Source of the DNA: Dehalococcoidales bacterium
Lineage (GTDB): Bacteria; Chloroflexota; Dehalococcoidia; Dehalococcoidales; UBA5760
DNA length: 64,000 nucleotides
NCBI GenBank assembly: GCA_028716225.1
Contig: JAQUQE010000004.1
Location: 107,213-171,212, forward strand
Direction of reading: 5' to 3'
Shown: positions 43,783 to 52,709 of the stretch, piece by piece
Layout: every line of letters starts with the position of its first letter
Position numbering within the stretch: position 1 is the first letter of the stretch
Made by a program: the position numbers and the translations under genes
Notes under the pieces: generated by a model
Seen by the model: the letters and a program-made list of their open reading frames with translations, nothing else
Database searches by the model: none
What the model was told of the DNA's origin: nothing

Positions 43783-44520
43783 TTACTCCTTGCCGGAGGC
43801 CGGGATTCTGGCCAGGAGCCTGCGCAGAAAATCCGGCCTGGCATTACCGGAGCTGCTTAGCGCAATACTATTCACAATCCGCATCAGCCTCGAATAGGGG
43901 ACACCGACCGCCATTTCCTCGGCCCGGTATCGCCCGAATGCCCGGCAGGTCATATCCAGAAGGCTTATTCCTATTTTCCCGGTTGTGATTGGTGCGGCGA
44001 TAACCCCGGAGCAGAGAGGTTCTCCATGTACCGTATCCATCTCACCAGTTTCAAAAGCGTCGAGATGTAGAATACGGCTCATCTGGAATGGCGTCCCCAC
44101 GAATATAACGACCTGCGGTCTGAAGTTAGCCCGCTCCAGAGGAGCAAAGGCAATATACCCGCCCTGATCGGGAGTCACCCGCTTGACCTGGGCAATTCTT
44201 CTAAGGGCAGCATCCTGCGAGGCAACCAGCTTTTCAGCATCAACCAGAGAGCCTTCGATATCCTGACCGTGGGACCTGCCTATACCCAGATGTTCCCCAC
44301 CCCCACAGATAACATCGGCCCCCGAGCAACAGAAAGCAGCACCCATTCGGGCACTTTGAATCATAATACATAGTGTTGCTTTGCGCCGCCACTTCTTGAG
44401 GTCCCGGGGCGGTTCCGGCATAATCGCCGCTGCAACCGGGCTCCCGTCAAGCTCCAGAACCTCTTTCAAACTGGCGGAACAGAACGCCTTCCCCTGCTGT
44501 TCATCCACCTGTTCAGGCAT
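43783..44520 (-). CDS. DUF169 family protein
   Basis: 245 residues. The family pattern is visible: PVAAAIMPEPP, Cys-rich CIMIQSARMGAAFCCSGADVICGGG, a YIAFAPLERANFRPQVVIF block and VGVPYSRL near the C-terminus. The function of DUF169 is unknown; the multiple Cys suggest a metal or cluster. Confidence 0.8.
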   Translation of the reverse strand: MPEQVDEQQGKAFCSASLKEVLELDGSPVAAAIMPEPPRDLKKWRRKATLCIMIQSARMGAAFCCSGADVICGGGEHLGIGRSHGQDIEGSLVDAEKLVASQDAALRRIAQVKRVTPDQGGYIAFAPLERANFRPQVVIFVGTPFQMSRILHLDAFETGEMDTVHGEPLCSGVIAAPITTGKIGISLLDMTCRAFGRYRAEEMAVGVPYSRLMRIVNSIALSSSGNARPDFLRRLLARIPASGKE

Positions 44521-44640
44521 AGCATACCCTATGAATTAGCGGAACTCGCTCCTGTTTTGCCATTCCAGCCCGGGCAGATAAACAACCACATGCCGCACGA
44601 CTTACATCGGCAGCAGGCCAGCTCCGAATACTGATCCAGT

Positions 44641-44679
44641 TAAAAAATTGAGGAGAGCCGGTCAACCAACTCTCCTCAA
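44641..44679 (-). terminator. Rho-independent terminator after the DUF5679 gene
   Basis: On the minus strand a perfect 10-bp stem TTGAGGAGAG / CTCTCCTCAA with a 12-nt loop is followed by TTTTTTA. It is the clearest intrinsic terminator in the window. Confidence 0.88.
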
Positions 44680-44692
44680 AAACCAGTTGAGA

Positions 44693-44833
44693 CTAAGCTT
44701 TACCAATACGGAAGACCTTGGTTCCACATGCCGGGCACACACCCTGAGTAGCAGGGCGGCCGTTCTTCATTGTAATAGCCCTTGCGCCTTTGATATCAAC
44801 CTTCTTCCTGCACTTAACACAATACGCCTGCAT
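44693..44833 (-). CDS. DUF5679 family zinc-ribbon microprotein
   Basis: 46 residues: MQAYCVKCRKKVDIKGA, then TMKNGRPATQGVCPACGTKV with two CxxC pairs. The short basic ribbon is widespread in Dehalococcoidia and archaea and may bind RNA or act in the ribosome/transcription apparatus. It has all signals of a highly expressed gene: TTGACT-17-TAATCT promoter, perfect AAGGAGGTC ribosome-binding site and a strong terminator. Confidence 0.92.
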   Translation of the reverse strand: MQAYCVKCRKKVDIKGARAITMKNGRPATQGVCPACGTKVFRIGKA

Positions 44834-44867
44834 TTTGGACCTCCTTAATTAATAAGAGCTAGGGAAG

Positions 44868-44896
44868 AGATTACCACATAGTCAGTCATTAGTCAA
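44868..44896 (-). promoter_or_regulatory. Promoter of the DUF5679 gene
   Basis: TTGACT (44896-44891), 17-nt spacer, TAATCT (44873-44868) on the minus strand; leader of about 28 nt with AAGGAGGTC. Confidence 0.7.
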
Positions 44897-44947
44897 TAGT
44901 CTATTTTACAATTACCGGTTAAGTTCTTAAAAATTCTTCCTCCCGAC

Positions 44948-45577
44948 TTATCCGACCCCTAACCTTTTGTCAGTCAAACCGTGCTTGGCAATCCTCTGCC
45001 ATAATTCCCCTACCTTTGTCTTTAGCTCTGTCAGGCTGCAATCAGTATCTATGGTAACATCGGCACACCTTATCCGCTCCCGCGCCGGTACCTGGGAGTG
45101 GATTCTAGCCAGGGACTCCGCCCTGGATAGCCCGCTCCTTTCCTGCAGGCGTCTTAACACAGCGGCTTCGGAAGCAGTAGTAACCCATATCTCATCTATC
45201 AACGAGGACCAACCCGCCTTCGGTAAAAGAGGGGCTTCCAGTATGACCACATTGACTCCCCTCTTCCGGCATTCCTCGAGTCGTACCTTTGTCATTTGAT
45301 AAATACGGGGATGCGTTATCTGATTAAGCTTTAGCAGTAACTCGGGGTTACCGAATACCAGCTCCCCCAATCTCCTGCGGTCGATGCTGCCATCGGGGGT
45401 GAGCACCTGCCTGCCAAAGGTATCGACCACTTTGTGCCATACTCCGGTATCAGATTCAAGAAGTTCATGTCCTATCTTATCGGCATCTATGACAACCGCA
45501 CCCAGTTCCTCCAGAAACCGGGCCACAGTGCTCTTGCCGCTGCAGATACCGCCGGTAAGCCCAATAGTCTTCATCAT
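44948..45577 (-). CDS. coaE: Dephospho-CoA kinase
   Basis: 209 residues. P-loop GLTGGICSGKSTVARFL, VVIDADKIGHELL and the lid region LRRLQERSGLSRAESLARI are typical. Last step of CoA synthesis. Either ATG 45577 or 45574 may be used. Confidence 0.96.
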   Translation of the reverse strand: MMKTIGLTGGICSGKSTVARFLEELGAVVIDADKIGHELLESDTGVWHKVVDTFGRQVLTPDGSIDRRRLGELVFGNPELLLKLNQITHPRIYQMTKVRLEECRKRGVNVVILEAPLLPKAGWSSLIDEIWVTTASEAAVLRRLQERSGLSRAESLARIHSQVPARERIRCADVTIDTDCSLTELKTKVGELWQRIAKHGLTDKRLGVG

Positions 45578-45660
45578 GAACCAACTCTAGTCAGTCTACC
45601 TGTCAAGTACCAGGATAGTCAAGGGACTCTCTTGCCACCCTTTCCGGAACCGCCAATTTC

Positions 45661-45692
45661 TTAACGGAAAATTAATATTCAACTGCTAGAAT
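45661..45692 (+). promoter_or_regulatory. TTAAC/TTAAT box and -10 of the exported small protein
   Basis: TTAACGGAAAA (45661) and TTAATATTCAA (45672) repeat with 11-bp period; the second half-site starts 15 nt before TAGAAT (45687-45692), which is preceded by CTGC (extended -10). The same arrangement and distance occurs at 48477-48508. Confidence 0.65.
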
Positions 45693-45725
45693 GATGTTGA
45701 TATCAGCAGAAAGGGGGTGAATGAA

Positions 45726-46196
45726 ATGCAACCGACGCAAATAATAGGAAAAGGAGGCAAAAAAGAAATCTGGAGGAAAAAGAAATTTGTTATCCCGTTA
45801 GTAACTGCCGTGGCGCTGACCGGTATTCTGGCCGGGTCGGTCTTTGCTCAAGAGGAGGAGGAGGTCAATCCCCAGCCGGGAGGAACACTAATTGAGCGAC
45901 TCGCGGAGAAGCTGGGCATCGAACAGTCGGAGCTTGAGGCGGCCTTTGCCGAGGTCCGAAGCGAGATGATGGATGACGCACTGAATAACCGCCTGGAGAA
46001 ACTGATAGAGCAGGGTAGGCTGACCCAGCAAGAAGCCGACCAGTTCAAGGAGTGGTGGCAGGCTAGACCGGAGATGGATCTGGGTGGCTTTGGCATTCAC
46101 CTCGGTGACTCGGGTGGCGGTCAACCTGGAGCTGCCTTCGGCCCCCATTGCCCCGGTGATCGGAGTAACCCTTGGGAAGCTAACCCCACATCATAG
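45726..46196 (+). CDS. Exported small protein with DUF2680/SHOCT-like helical hairpin
   Basis: 156 residues. A basic N-terminus and hydrophobic helix (FVIPLVTAVALTGILAGSVFAQ) form a signal peptide or anchor. Then LAEKLGIEQSELEAAFAEVR and RLEKLIEQGRLTQQEADQFKEWW resemble DUF2680. The tail is Gly/Pro-rich. ATG 45726 has GGGGG 8 nt upstream. Probably secreted under control of the adjacent two-component system. Confidence 0.7.
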   Translation: MQPTQIIGKGGKKEIWRKKKFVIPLVTAVALTGILAGSVFAQEEEEVNPQPGGTLIERLAEKLGIEQSELEAAFAEVRSEMMDDALNNRLEKLIEQGRLTQQEADQFKEWWQARPEMDLGGFGIHLGDSGGGQPGAAFGPHCPGDRSNPWEANPTS

Positions 46197-46285
46197 CCCC
46201 AAAGCTTTCGCGGAAGAAGCTTCGCCGGGGTTGGGCTATGTGAGCGGGAGAGGGGAGTATTCTCCTCTCCCCGTTTAATTTATTT
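46191..46285 (+). terminator. Double hairpin terminator after the exported small protein
   Basis: A first stem pairs CATAGCCC with GGGCTATG (46191-46240). A second, GGGAGAGGGGAG with CTCCTCTCCC (46246-46272), has a 4-nt loop, one wobble and one mismatch, and is followed by GTTTAATTTATTT. Likely intrinsic termination before the regulator promoter. Confidence 0.75.
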
Positions 46286-46312
46286 GATAATAAAGAGTAC
46301 CCGCCATCAAAA

Positions 46313-46349
46313 TTAACAATTTCTTAACATTTGTGTTATAAGGTAAGAT
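46313..46349 (+). promoter_or_regulatory. TTAAC box and -10 of the two-component operon
   Basis: TTAACAATTTC (46313) and TTAACATTTGT (46324) are direct repeats with 11-bp period. TATAAG (46337-46342) lies 13 nt after the start of the second repeat and TAAGAT (46344-46349) 20 nt after; either may be the -10. Suggests autoregulation. Confidence 0.6.
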
Positions 46350-46394
46350 AGAAAGATTATATAAACATAATTGAATTACTAATAGAGTTCAGAG

Positions 46395-47084
46395 ATGGCA
46401 GGAAAAAGGGTTCTGGTCGTTGACGATGATGCCAAAACGGTGGAGCTGGTCGGGCTTTATCTTAAGCGGGACGGTTATCGGGTCTTTACCGCTTATGATG
46501 GCGTAGAGGCCCTGCGTCTGGCCCGGGAGAGCTGCCCGGACCTGATCGTCCTGGACCTGATGCTGCCCGGTATTGACGGCCTCCAGATCTGCCGTACCCT
46601 GAGGGCTGAATCAGATGTACCGATTATAATGCTTACTGCCCGGACTACCGACCGGGACAAGCTAACCGGCTTGAACCTGGGTGCAGACGATTATGTGACC
46701 AAGCCTTTCAGTCCCAGAGAGTTGTCCGCCAGGGTACGGGCAGTGCTCAGGCGCCTCCCGGGAGAGCGCGGCCCCAACGAGATTAAGCAGGGCGAGCTTA
46801 TCCTTGACTTCAATAGACACGAGGCATTCCTGTCAAGCAAGGCACTCAGCCTTACCCCGGTCGAATTCAAGCTCCTCAGCGTTCTCGCCAAGGAGCCGGA
46901 CAGGGTTTTCAGCCGGGGACAGCTTATCGAGAAGGCCATGGGCTACGATTTTGATGGCTTCGACCGCACCGTTGACGTTCATATCCTCAATCTGCGCCGC
47001 AAGCTTAAAATAAAGGACAATCAATCCGTACGGATAAAGACAGTGTACGGGGCTGGCTACAAGCTTTCTATAGGAGAGAAGTGA
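46395..47084 (+). CDS. OmpR/PhoB-type response regulator
   Basis: 229 residues. Receiver with [14 protein letters not shown], phospho-Asp in [15 protein letters not shown] and the switch Thr/Lys ([19 protein letters not shown]). The C-terminal winged helix ([16 protein letters not shown]...[15 protein letters not shown]...[13 protein letters not shown]) binds direct repeats with 11-bp period in this family, matching the boxes upstream of this gene, of 45726 and of 48544. Overlaps the kinase gene by 4 nt. Confidence 0.95.
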   Translation: MAGKRVLVVDDDAKTVELVGLYLKRDGYRVFTAYDGVEALRLARESCPDLIVLDLMLPGIDGLQICRTLRAESDVPIIMLTARTTDRDKLTGLNLGADDYVTKPFSPRELSARVRAVLRRLPGERGPNEIKQGELILDFNRHEAFLSSKALSLTPVEFKLLSVLAKEPDRVFSRGQLIEKAMGYDFDGFDRTVDVHILNLRRKLKIKDNQSVRIKTVYGAGYKLSIGEK

Positions 47085-48418
47085 TACACAGTCTGAGATT
47101 CCGTCTCATAATTGCCTTCATCTCGGTAATACTGGTAACTATTGGCTCAACATCCATCTTCATCTACCAGAGAACTCTGATGGAAATTGGTCGCCTTGAG
47201 GAGCATACGAATCAGGTTCTTGCCGGTAGGATGGTATTTGAGCTGTCCCGTTATTACTATCAGTGGGGAGGATGGGAAGGTATTCAGCCCTTTGTGGAAC
47301 AGGGGAGTAACCTCTACGGCCGGCGGATTATACTGACCGACACTGGCGGAACAGTGGTCGCCGATTCGGAAGGGAAACTTCTGGGAGAGCAGTACCATCC
47401 CGACTTCCCGGGTAGAGTGATATCTGAACCATGGGCAGAAGACACCTTGGGTGTGTTATACATCAGTCCCGGTTCGGCGGCGGATCCTATCTCTCTGATG
47501 CGGCTCTCGGCGCCGATAATTCAATATACCATCTGGGGGGGCTTAATCGCCGCTGGCATTGCCCTGGCGATTACCTTTTTCCTATCGCGACGAATTTCAG
47601 AACCGGTTAAGATACTCACCCTAGCCGCCCGGCAGCTGGGCGAGGGTAACCTTTCTCAACGGGTAAGCGTTAAAGACAGAGGTGAGATTGGCGAACTGGC
47701 CCGGGCTTTCAATTCCATGGCCGGTGACCTGGAACGTGACATACAACTGCGACAGAATATCGTGGCCGACGTTGCCCACGAACTGAGGACTCCTCTTTCC
47801 AATCTAAGGGGTTACCTGGAAGCAGTTCGTGACGGGGTGATAGAGCCGGATTCGGACACAATTCGTTCCCTCAATGAAGAGGCCGCCCTGTTGTCACGAC
47901 TGGTCGATGACCTTCAAGAGCTAAGCCTTGCTGAAGCGGGCGAGCTGAAGCTGACACGCCAGGCCGAAAATGTGGCGGAATTAATTAAAAAGACGGCGGC
48001 CGGGATCCGGGCCAAGGCAGCAGAAAAGGGGATATCACTATCCACCAGCCTGCCTGATGAACTGCCGCAGGTCGATATCGACTCGCACCGGATCAGCCAG
48101 GTCTTGTCCAACCTGCTGGAGAACGCAGTAGCCCACACTAATAAAGGGGGCAGTATCACGATTAGTGCCAGCCAGTATAATGACCGGGTAGAGGTTGCCG
48201 TAGCTGATACCGGCGAAGGCATCCCGGCCAGCGACCTGCCCAATATCTTTGAGCGTTTCTACCGGGTGGACAAGTCCCGCACCAGGGCTACCGGCGGCAG
48301 CGGCCTGGGGCTTACCATCGCCAAACGACTGGTTGAAGCCCACGGCGGTAAGATTGAGGTCCGGAGCGAACCGGGCCGGGGCAGCCGCTTTGCCTTTACC
48401 CTGCCCGTCGCCGGGTAG
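47081..48418 (+). CDS. Sensor histidine kinase with periplasmic-type sensor and HAMP
   Basis: 445 residues. Helix 1 (about 7-29), extracytoplasmic sensor (30-150) rich in Tyr/Trp/Gly, helix 2 (about 152-175), HAMP ([21 protein letters not shown]), HisKA ([17 protein letters not shown], phospho-His) and HATPase ([30 protein letters not shown]). PhoR/BaeS-like. GTG start overlapping the regulator stop. The cognate targets seem to include the exporter downstream, suggesting envelope stress or compound sensing. Confidence 0.95.
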   Translation: MIHSLRFRLIIAFISVILVTIGSTSIFIYQRTLMEIGRLEEHTNQVLAGRMVFELSRYYYQWGGWEGIQPFVEQGSNLYGRRIILTDTGGTVVADSEGKLLGEQYHPDFPGRVISEPWAEDTLGVLYISPGSAADPISLMRLSAPIIQYTIWGGLIAAGIALAITFFLSRRISEPVKILTLAARQLGEGNLSQRVSVKDRGEIGELARAFNSMAGDLERDIQLRQNIVADVAHELRTPLSNLRGYLEAVRDGVIEPDSDTIRSLNEEAALLSRLVDDLQELSLAEAGELKLTRQAENVAELIKKTAAGIRAKAAEKGISLSTSLPDELPQVDIDSHRISQVLSNLLENAVAHTNKGGSITISASQYNDRVEVAVADTGEGIPASDLPNIFERFYRVDKSRTRATGGSGLGLTIAKRLVEAHGGKIEVRSEPGRGSRFAFTLPVAG

Positions 48419-48476
48419 TCTGTTTTCTTTAGTTCCCTATCTTTTCTTGTTATGTATTTCTCGAGTGCTCCCGAAG

Positions 48477-48508
48477 TTAATAATTTCTTAATAATCACCT
48501 GCTATCCT
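48477..48508 (+). promoter_or_regulatory. TTAAT box and -10 of the microprotein/exporter operon
   Basis: TTAATAATTTC (48477) and TTAATAATCAC (48488) are direct repeats with 11-bp period; TATCCT (48503-48508), preceded by CTGC, starts 15 nt after the second half-site start, exactly as at 45661-45692. The box replaces a -35 element, as in OmpR-class activation. Confidence 0.65.
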
Positions 48509-48543
48509 GATTCAGGTAGAAACGGTAAGGAGTTAACACCGAT

Positions 48544-48642
48544 ATGAAGCCATCACGCCGGTACAAGCTGTACATCTTACTGGGAATAGCAATCGCAGCG
48601 CTTTCTGTCGGCATAGCCTTACTACTCGGACACTACGGTTAG
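48544..48642 (+). CDS. 32-residue single-pass membrane microprotein (paralogue of 17763-17861)
   Basis: Basic start (MKPSRRYK), then one membrane helix with ILLGIAIAALS, then a Gly/His/Tyr end (LLLGHYG). The length and 11-residue core are identical to the ORF at 17763. TAAGGAG precedes it. It is first in the unit that leads to the MacA/MacB-type exporter and lies right behind a regulator box, so it may modulate the kinase or the transporter in the membrane. Confidence 0.7.
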   Translation: MKPSRRYKLYILLGIAIAALSVGIALLLGHYG

Positions 48643-48648
48643 AACCGG

Positions 48649-48738
48649 ATGAGAGATAGCCCGATGCATAGGATCGATGAAGTTCCTGGCATTGAACGAC
48701 AGGAACTTGAGGATTTTTATTCGGCCCTGAATCAATAG
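48649..48738 (+). CDS. Possible 29-residue acidic microprotein
   Basis: ATG 48649 opens a 29-codon frame, 6 nt after the membrane microprotein. The peptide is polar and acidic (RIDEVPGIERQELEDFYSAL), predicted helical. No strong ribosome-binding site. A further 21-codon frame (48783-48848) overlaps the next gene start (ATGA). Both need expression evidence. Confidence 0.35.
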   Translation: MRDSPMHRIDEVPGIERQELEDFYSALNQ

Positions 48739-48844
48739 TTGTCAAGAACCATCAGTTTTGAGGAGGCAAAGGTTATATAGACATGGCAAGCACTGACATA
48801 TTTACGATCAGGGAAGAGTCAACTGTTTCAGGAAGGTGGTACAG

Positions 48845-50329
48845 ATGAGGAAGAAGTGGAACAAGTATAAGACGCGCTGGATAATATTGATTGCAGCGGT
48901 CTCCTGCGCTGTTGCCATTCCCCTCGCGGTAAACAATTCCGGCTCCGAAGCGGAATCGATAGTGGAGGAGCAGGTATTCAGCGTACAGCGCGGGGATATT
49001 ACCAACGATATCTCCAGTGCGGGCAACTTATCATTCTTAATCGAGGAAGACCTTGCCTTCGATATAGCCGGTACGGTGGAAGAGGTCCTGGTGGAAGTGG
49101 GTGATTCCGTGGCAGAGGGACAGGTGCTGGCAAGACTGGACAGCTCGGAATGGGAAGAAGAACTAAGGGAAAAGGAGAATAACCTGCTTCAGGCGGAGAT
49201 AAACTATAAGAATGCCGAGATAGCATTGGATGAGGCCATCAACCCGTACACCGAGGAAGAGATAGAGGAAGCCGAGGATGAATTGGAGCAAGCCGAATCA
49301 CAGCTAAGGTATGACCTGAAGCACGGTTCCGAAAACGAGATTCTGCAGTCTCAGGAGAAGGTATACCAGGCGCAGAAGACACTGGATGAGATGGAAGAGG
49401 GAGGCGATGAGGACGATATCGAAATAAAGGAAATGCAGATGAGACTGGCCGAAGCCCAGCTGGAAAATGCGCTGGATGAGGTGGAAGACGCTCTCAATGC
49501 CAGCCTGGAAGTTATCGCTCCCTTCGGTGGATTCATCACCCAGGTTAATGTCTCCGGCGGTGATGAGATACTGAAGGGTACCGTGGCGGTAGAGATTGCC
49601 GACCCGACCAGATTCGAAGCCGAGCTTCTGGTCAGTGAGACTGACATATATGATATTAAACTGGGGGGAGAGGCTTCGGTACAGGTCGATGCTATGACGT
49701 TACCGGACCTGCCGGCCGAGGTAACCTATATCTCACCGACGGCCACCATTTCATCGGGGGTAGTCAACTACGAAGTAACGGTTGAAGTAGAGGCGCTGGA
49801 GACCATCCGCCAGCAGCAACAGGAGTCAATGCAGTCACGCCAGGAAGAAATGCAACAGGCGCTTTCTTCCGGTGAACTTCCCGAGCAGCTTCAAGAGGCT
49901 GTAGAACAGGGGCAGATGACCCGGGAGCAGGCCGAAGAAATAGTAAAGCAAATGCAGCAGATGGAGGAGGCAGGGTTGGAGCAAATGCCGACGCTGATAC
50001 CGGAAGGCCTTGAGCTCAAGGAGGGTCTCAACGTCACCGTCAGTATCCTGATTGAAGGGGCAAGCGATGTGCTGCTGGTACCCAACGGAGCGATTACCTA
50101 TAACCGTGGAGAAGCCTACGTTCAGGTAGTATCGTCAGAGGGTATTACTGAAGAGCGCTCAATACAGACCGGCATCAGCGACTGGCAGTATACCGAGGTA
50201 ACCGATGGCTTGAGTGAGGGCGAGCAGGTGGTCGTACTCCAGACGGCGGGGGAGAATACCTCGACAACCTCACAACAAGGGTTCCAAGGCGGGATGATGA
50301 TGATGGGAGATGGAGGACCGCCAAGATGA
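48845..50329 (+). CDS. Membrane fusion protein / MacA-HlyD-type periplasmic adaptor
   Basis: 494 residues. An N-terminal anchor helix (about 10-28), a lipoyl half-motif (FDIAGTVEEVLVEVGDSVAEGQVLARLD), a long Glu-rich coiled-coil hairpin (about 100-215), the second lipoyl half (VIAPFGGFITQVNV) and beta-barrel domains. Unusual is a Gln/Glu-rich insertion (about 320-385) with EQGQMTREQAEEIVKQM. The Met-rich end (GGMMMMGDGG) might bind metal. ATG 48845 follows GGAAGGTGG. Overlaps the ATPase gene by 4 nt. Confidence 0.9.
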   Translation: MRKKWNKYKTRWIILIAAVSCAVAIPLAVNNSGSEAESIVEEQVFSVQRGDITNDISSAGNLSFLIEEDLAFDIAGTVEEVLVEVGDSVAEGQVLARLDSSEWEEELREKENNLLQAEINYKNAEIALDEAINPYTEEEIEEAEDELEQAESQLRYDLKHGSENEILQSQEKVYQAQKTLDEMEEGGDEDDIEIKEMQMRLAEAQLENALDEVEDALNASLEVIAPFGGFITQVNVSGGDEILKGTVAVEIADPTRFEAELLVSETDIYDIKLGGEASVQVDAMTLPDLPAEVTYISPTATISSGVVNYEVTVEVEALETIRQQQQESMQSRQEEMQQALSSGELPEQLQEAVEQGQMTREQAEEIVKQMQQMEEAGLEQMPTLIPEGLELKEGLNVTVSILIEGASDVLLVPNGAITYNRGEAYVQVVSSEGITEERSIQTGISDWQYTEVTDGLSEGEQVVVLQTAGENTSTTSQQGFQGGMMMMGDGGPPR

Positions 50330-50994
50330 TTCAGCTACGGGATATCGCCAAGGTATATCCGATGGGAAACAGGGAGTTGGAGGTGCTTCGAGGGGTGAAT
50401 CTGCACATCAAGCAGGGCGAGATGGTGGCGATTATGGGCCCCTCCGGCTCAGGCAAGACCACCATGCTCAACCTGATCGGCTGCCTGGATGTGCCGACCC
50501 GCGGTAGTTATTACCTGGAGAACAGAGAGGTCAGCTGCCTCAGCAGAGGGGAACTGGCGCAGGTCAGAGCCAACAAGATTGGCTTTATCTTCCAGTCCTA
50601 TAACCTGCTGCCGCAACTTTCGGCGCTGGCCAACGTGGAACTGGGTATGAAGTATGCCGGCGGCATTGATTCCGAAAAGGCCATGGCGGCACTGGCCAGG
50701 GTGGGGCTTTCCGACCGTGCTAACCACAAACCCAGCGAGCTCTCCGGCGGCGAGCAGCAGAGGGTTTCCATTGCCCGTGCTCTGGTGAAAAACCCCCCTC
50801 TCATTCTCGCCGATGAGCCCACCGGCAATCTGGACAGCCACACCAGCGAAGAAATAATGGCCATCCTGACTGCACTGCACAATGAGCAGAACAACACCCT
50901 GGTTATGATTACCCATGAAGCTGACATCGCACATTACTGCCAGCATATCATTCATTTTAAAGACGGCCGGATAGAGTGGGAGGAGGCGGTATGA
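50326..50994 (+). CDS. ABC transporter ATPase, MacB/LolD type
   Basis: 222 residues. Walker [17 protein letters not shown]-loop [14 protein letters not shown], signature [15 protein letters not shown], Walker [13 protein letters not shown] and the H-loop MITHEA. Energises the FtsX-like permease encoded next; overlaps on both sides (4 nt each). Confidence 0.96.
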   Translation: MIQLRDIAKVYPMGNRELEVLRGVNLHIKQGEMVAIMGPSGSGKTTMLNLIGCLDVPTRGSYYLENREVSCLSRGELAQVRANKIGFIFQSYNLLPQLSALANVELGMKYAGGIDSEKAMAALARVGLSDRANHKPSELSGGEQQRVSIARALVKNPPLILADEPTGNLDSHTSEEIMAILTALHNEQNNTLVMITHEADIAHYCQHIIHFKDGRIEWEEAV

Positions 50995-52235
50995 AAAAAT
51001 GGCTCGAGCCTCTGGCTAATGCCTGGGAAGGAGCCAGGACGCATAAGCTCCGCAGTTCTCTCACTATCCTGGGCATCGTTATCGGTGTGGCTGCCGTAAT
51101 TGCCCTGATGTCTATCGGCAGAGGAGTGCAGGCAGGGATCCTATCCAATATCGAATCTCTGGGTTCAAATCTGATTACCGTTTCACCCGCGATGAGCTAC
51201 GAACGGGGAGGGGTCATGGGTGCCAGTAGCGTGGCTACCCTTACCTTGGAAGATGCGGCGGCCATATCGGAGCAAGTTTCCCGTGTTAGCGCTGTGGCAC
51301 CCTATTCTTCATCGAACCAGCAGCTTGTCTACGGGAGTGAGAACGTGAATACCCAGGTCATCGGAGTAACCCCCGAATACCAGGCAGCATATAATCTGGA
51401 GACGGCAGAAGGGGCTTTCATCTCCGAGTACAATTACGAGAGCGGGGCTAAAGTAGCTGTTATCGGGGCCAGTGTAGCCGAGGAACTGTTCAGCGGGGTT
51501 GATCCCGTAGGGCAGAAGGTGAGGATGGGAACCAGTATCATCACCGTCATGGGTGTCCTGGAAAGCCAGGGCAGCTCGATGATGGGCTCAACCGATGATG
51601 CTGTCTTAATTCCGCTGAGTACTCTACAGCAGACCTTCAGCCAGCAGCGTACCAGCACCGGAGAGCATATCGTCGGTACCATAGCGATAACGGTCAGCGA
51701 GCAGGGGCAGGCGGACTATGTAGTTGGCGAAGTAACCGATTTACTTCGTTCCCGGCACCGGCTGGCTTCCGGAGAGGACGATGATTTCAGTATACGCTCG
51801 ATGGAGGAACTGGTCAGTACCGTCACAGAGATATCCGGGACGCTGACCCTTTTTCTAGGTGCTATCGCCGCCATCTCACTGCTGGTAGGGGGTATCGGCG
51901 TGATGAACATCATGCTGGTCTCCGTAGTCGAGAGGACCCGGGAGATAGGTATCCGCAAAGCGCTGGGAGCCAGAGAGCGTGATATCTGGAGTCAATTCCT
52001 TACCGAGTCCGCATTCCTATCTTTTACCGGCGGTCTTATCGGGGTTGCTGTGGGGTGGGGGGCCTCAAAGCTTATCTCCAGTGTGGGAATAATGGGGGAG
52101 ATGACAACGGTGGTATCTGCCGATATAGTTATCCTGGCCCTTGCCGTATCAGTCGGCATCGGTCTACTCTTCGGATTCTTACCGGCACGGCGTGCCGCTC
52201 AGCTTAATCCGATAGAGGCACTGAGATACGAATAG
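50991..52235 (+). CDS. ABC transporter permease, MacB/FtsX type
   Basis: 414 residues. N-terminal helix after LRSSLTILGIVIGVAAVIALMS, a large extracytoplasmic MacB_PCD domain (about 45-280) and three C-terminal helices (FtsX domain, LLVGGIGVMNIMLVSVVERTREIGIRKALGA). With the ATPase and adaptor it forms a MacAB-like mechanotransmission pump that may export lipids, peptides or drugs. ATG 50991 has GGAGGAGG 7 nt upstream. Confidence 0.95.
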   Translation: MKKWLEPLANAWEGARTHKLRSSLTILGIVIGVAAVIALMSIGRGVQAGILSNIESLGSNLITVSPAMSYERGGVMGASSVATLTLEDAAAISEQVSRVSAVAPYSSSNQQLVYGSENVNTQVIGVTPEYQAAYNLETAEGAFISEYNYESGAKVAVIGASVAEELFSGVDPVGQKVRMGTSIITVMGVLESQGSSMMGSTDDAVLIPLSTLQQTFSQQRTSTGEHIVGTIAITVSEQGQADYVVGEVTDLLRSRHRLASGEDDDFSIRSMEELVSTVTEISGTLTLFLGAIAAISLLVGGIGVMNIMLVSVVERTREIGIRKALGARERDIWSQFLTESAFLSFTGGLIGVAVGWGASKLISSVGIMGEMTTVVSADIVILALAVSVGIGLLFGFLPARRAAQLNPIEALRYE

Positions 52236-52307
52236 CAGCCAGGACTACGGCACTACCACAATCGGTATGCCTGACCCTCATTGGTTTTTAAGATGATGGC
52301 CATCCTG

Positions 52308-52709
52308 TCATTTCTTCGGCTCGACCAGTTCGATTAGTACCCCGGCCGCTTTAGGATGCAGGAAGGCTATCCTGGTCTCCTCGACACCGTTTCTGGGTTT
52401 CTCATCGATGAGCGGGACCTGCTTACCCCGGAGGTTACTCAACGCCTGCTCGATATCACTAACTGCAAGCGCCAGGTGGTGCAAACCCTCACCCCTTTTT
52501 TCAATGTACCTGGCGATTACCCCCTCCGGGTCAGTCGACTCAAGCAGCTCGATTTTGCTCTCGCCGACCGGGATAATAGCGGTTCTTACCTTCTGCGACT
52601 CCACTACTTCGATATCTTTGACTTCCAGACCCAGGGCGCCGGCATATAGCTTCAAAGCATCATCAATACTCTTTACGGCAATCCCGATGTGGTCAATCCT
52701 GGTTATCAA
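52308..52709 (-). CDS. mce: Methylmalonyl-CoA epimerase
   Basis: 133 residues, VOC fold. [19 protein letters not shown] and [16 protein letters not shown] supply His ligands, and [15 protein letters not shown] the Glu, of the metal site. Interconverts (R)- and (S)-methylmalonyl-CoA. Overlaps the mutase small-subunit gene by 17 nt. Confidence 0.95.
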   Translation of the reverse strand: MITRIDHIGIAVKSIDDALKLYAGALGLEVKDIEVVESQKVRTAIIPVGESKIELLESTDPEGVIARYIEKRGEGLHHLALAVSDIEQALSNLRGKQVPLIDEKPRNGVEETRIAFLHPKAAGVLIELVEPKK

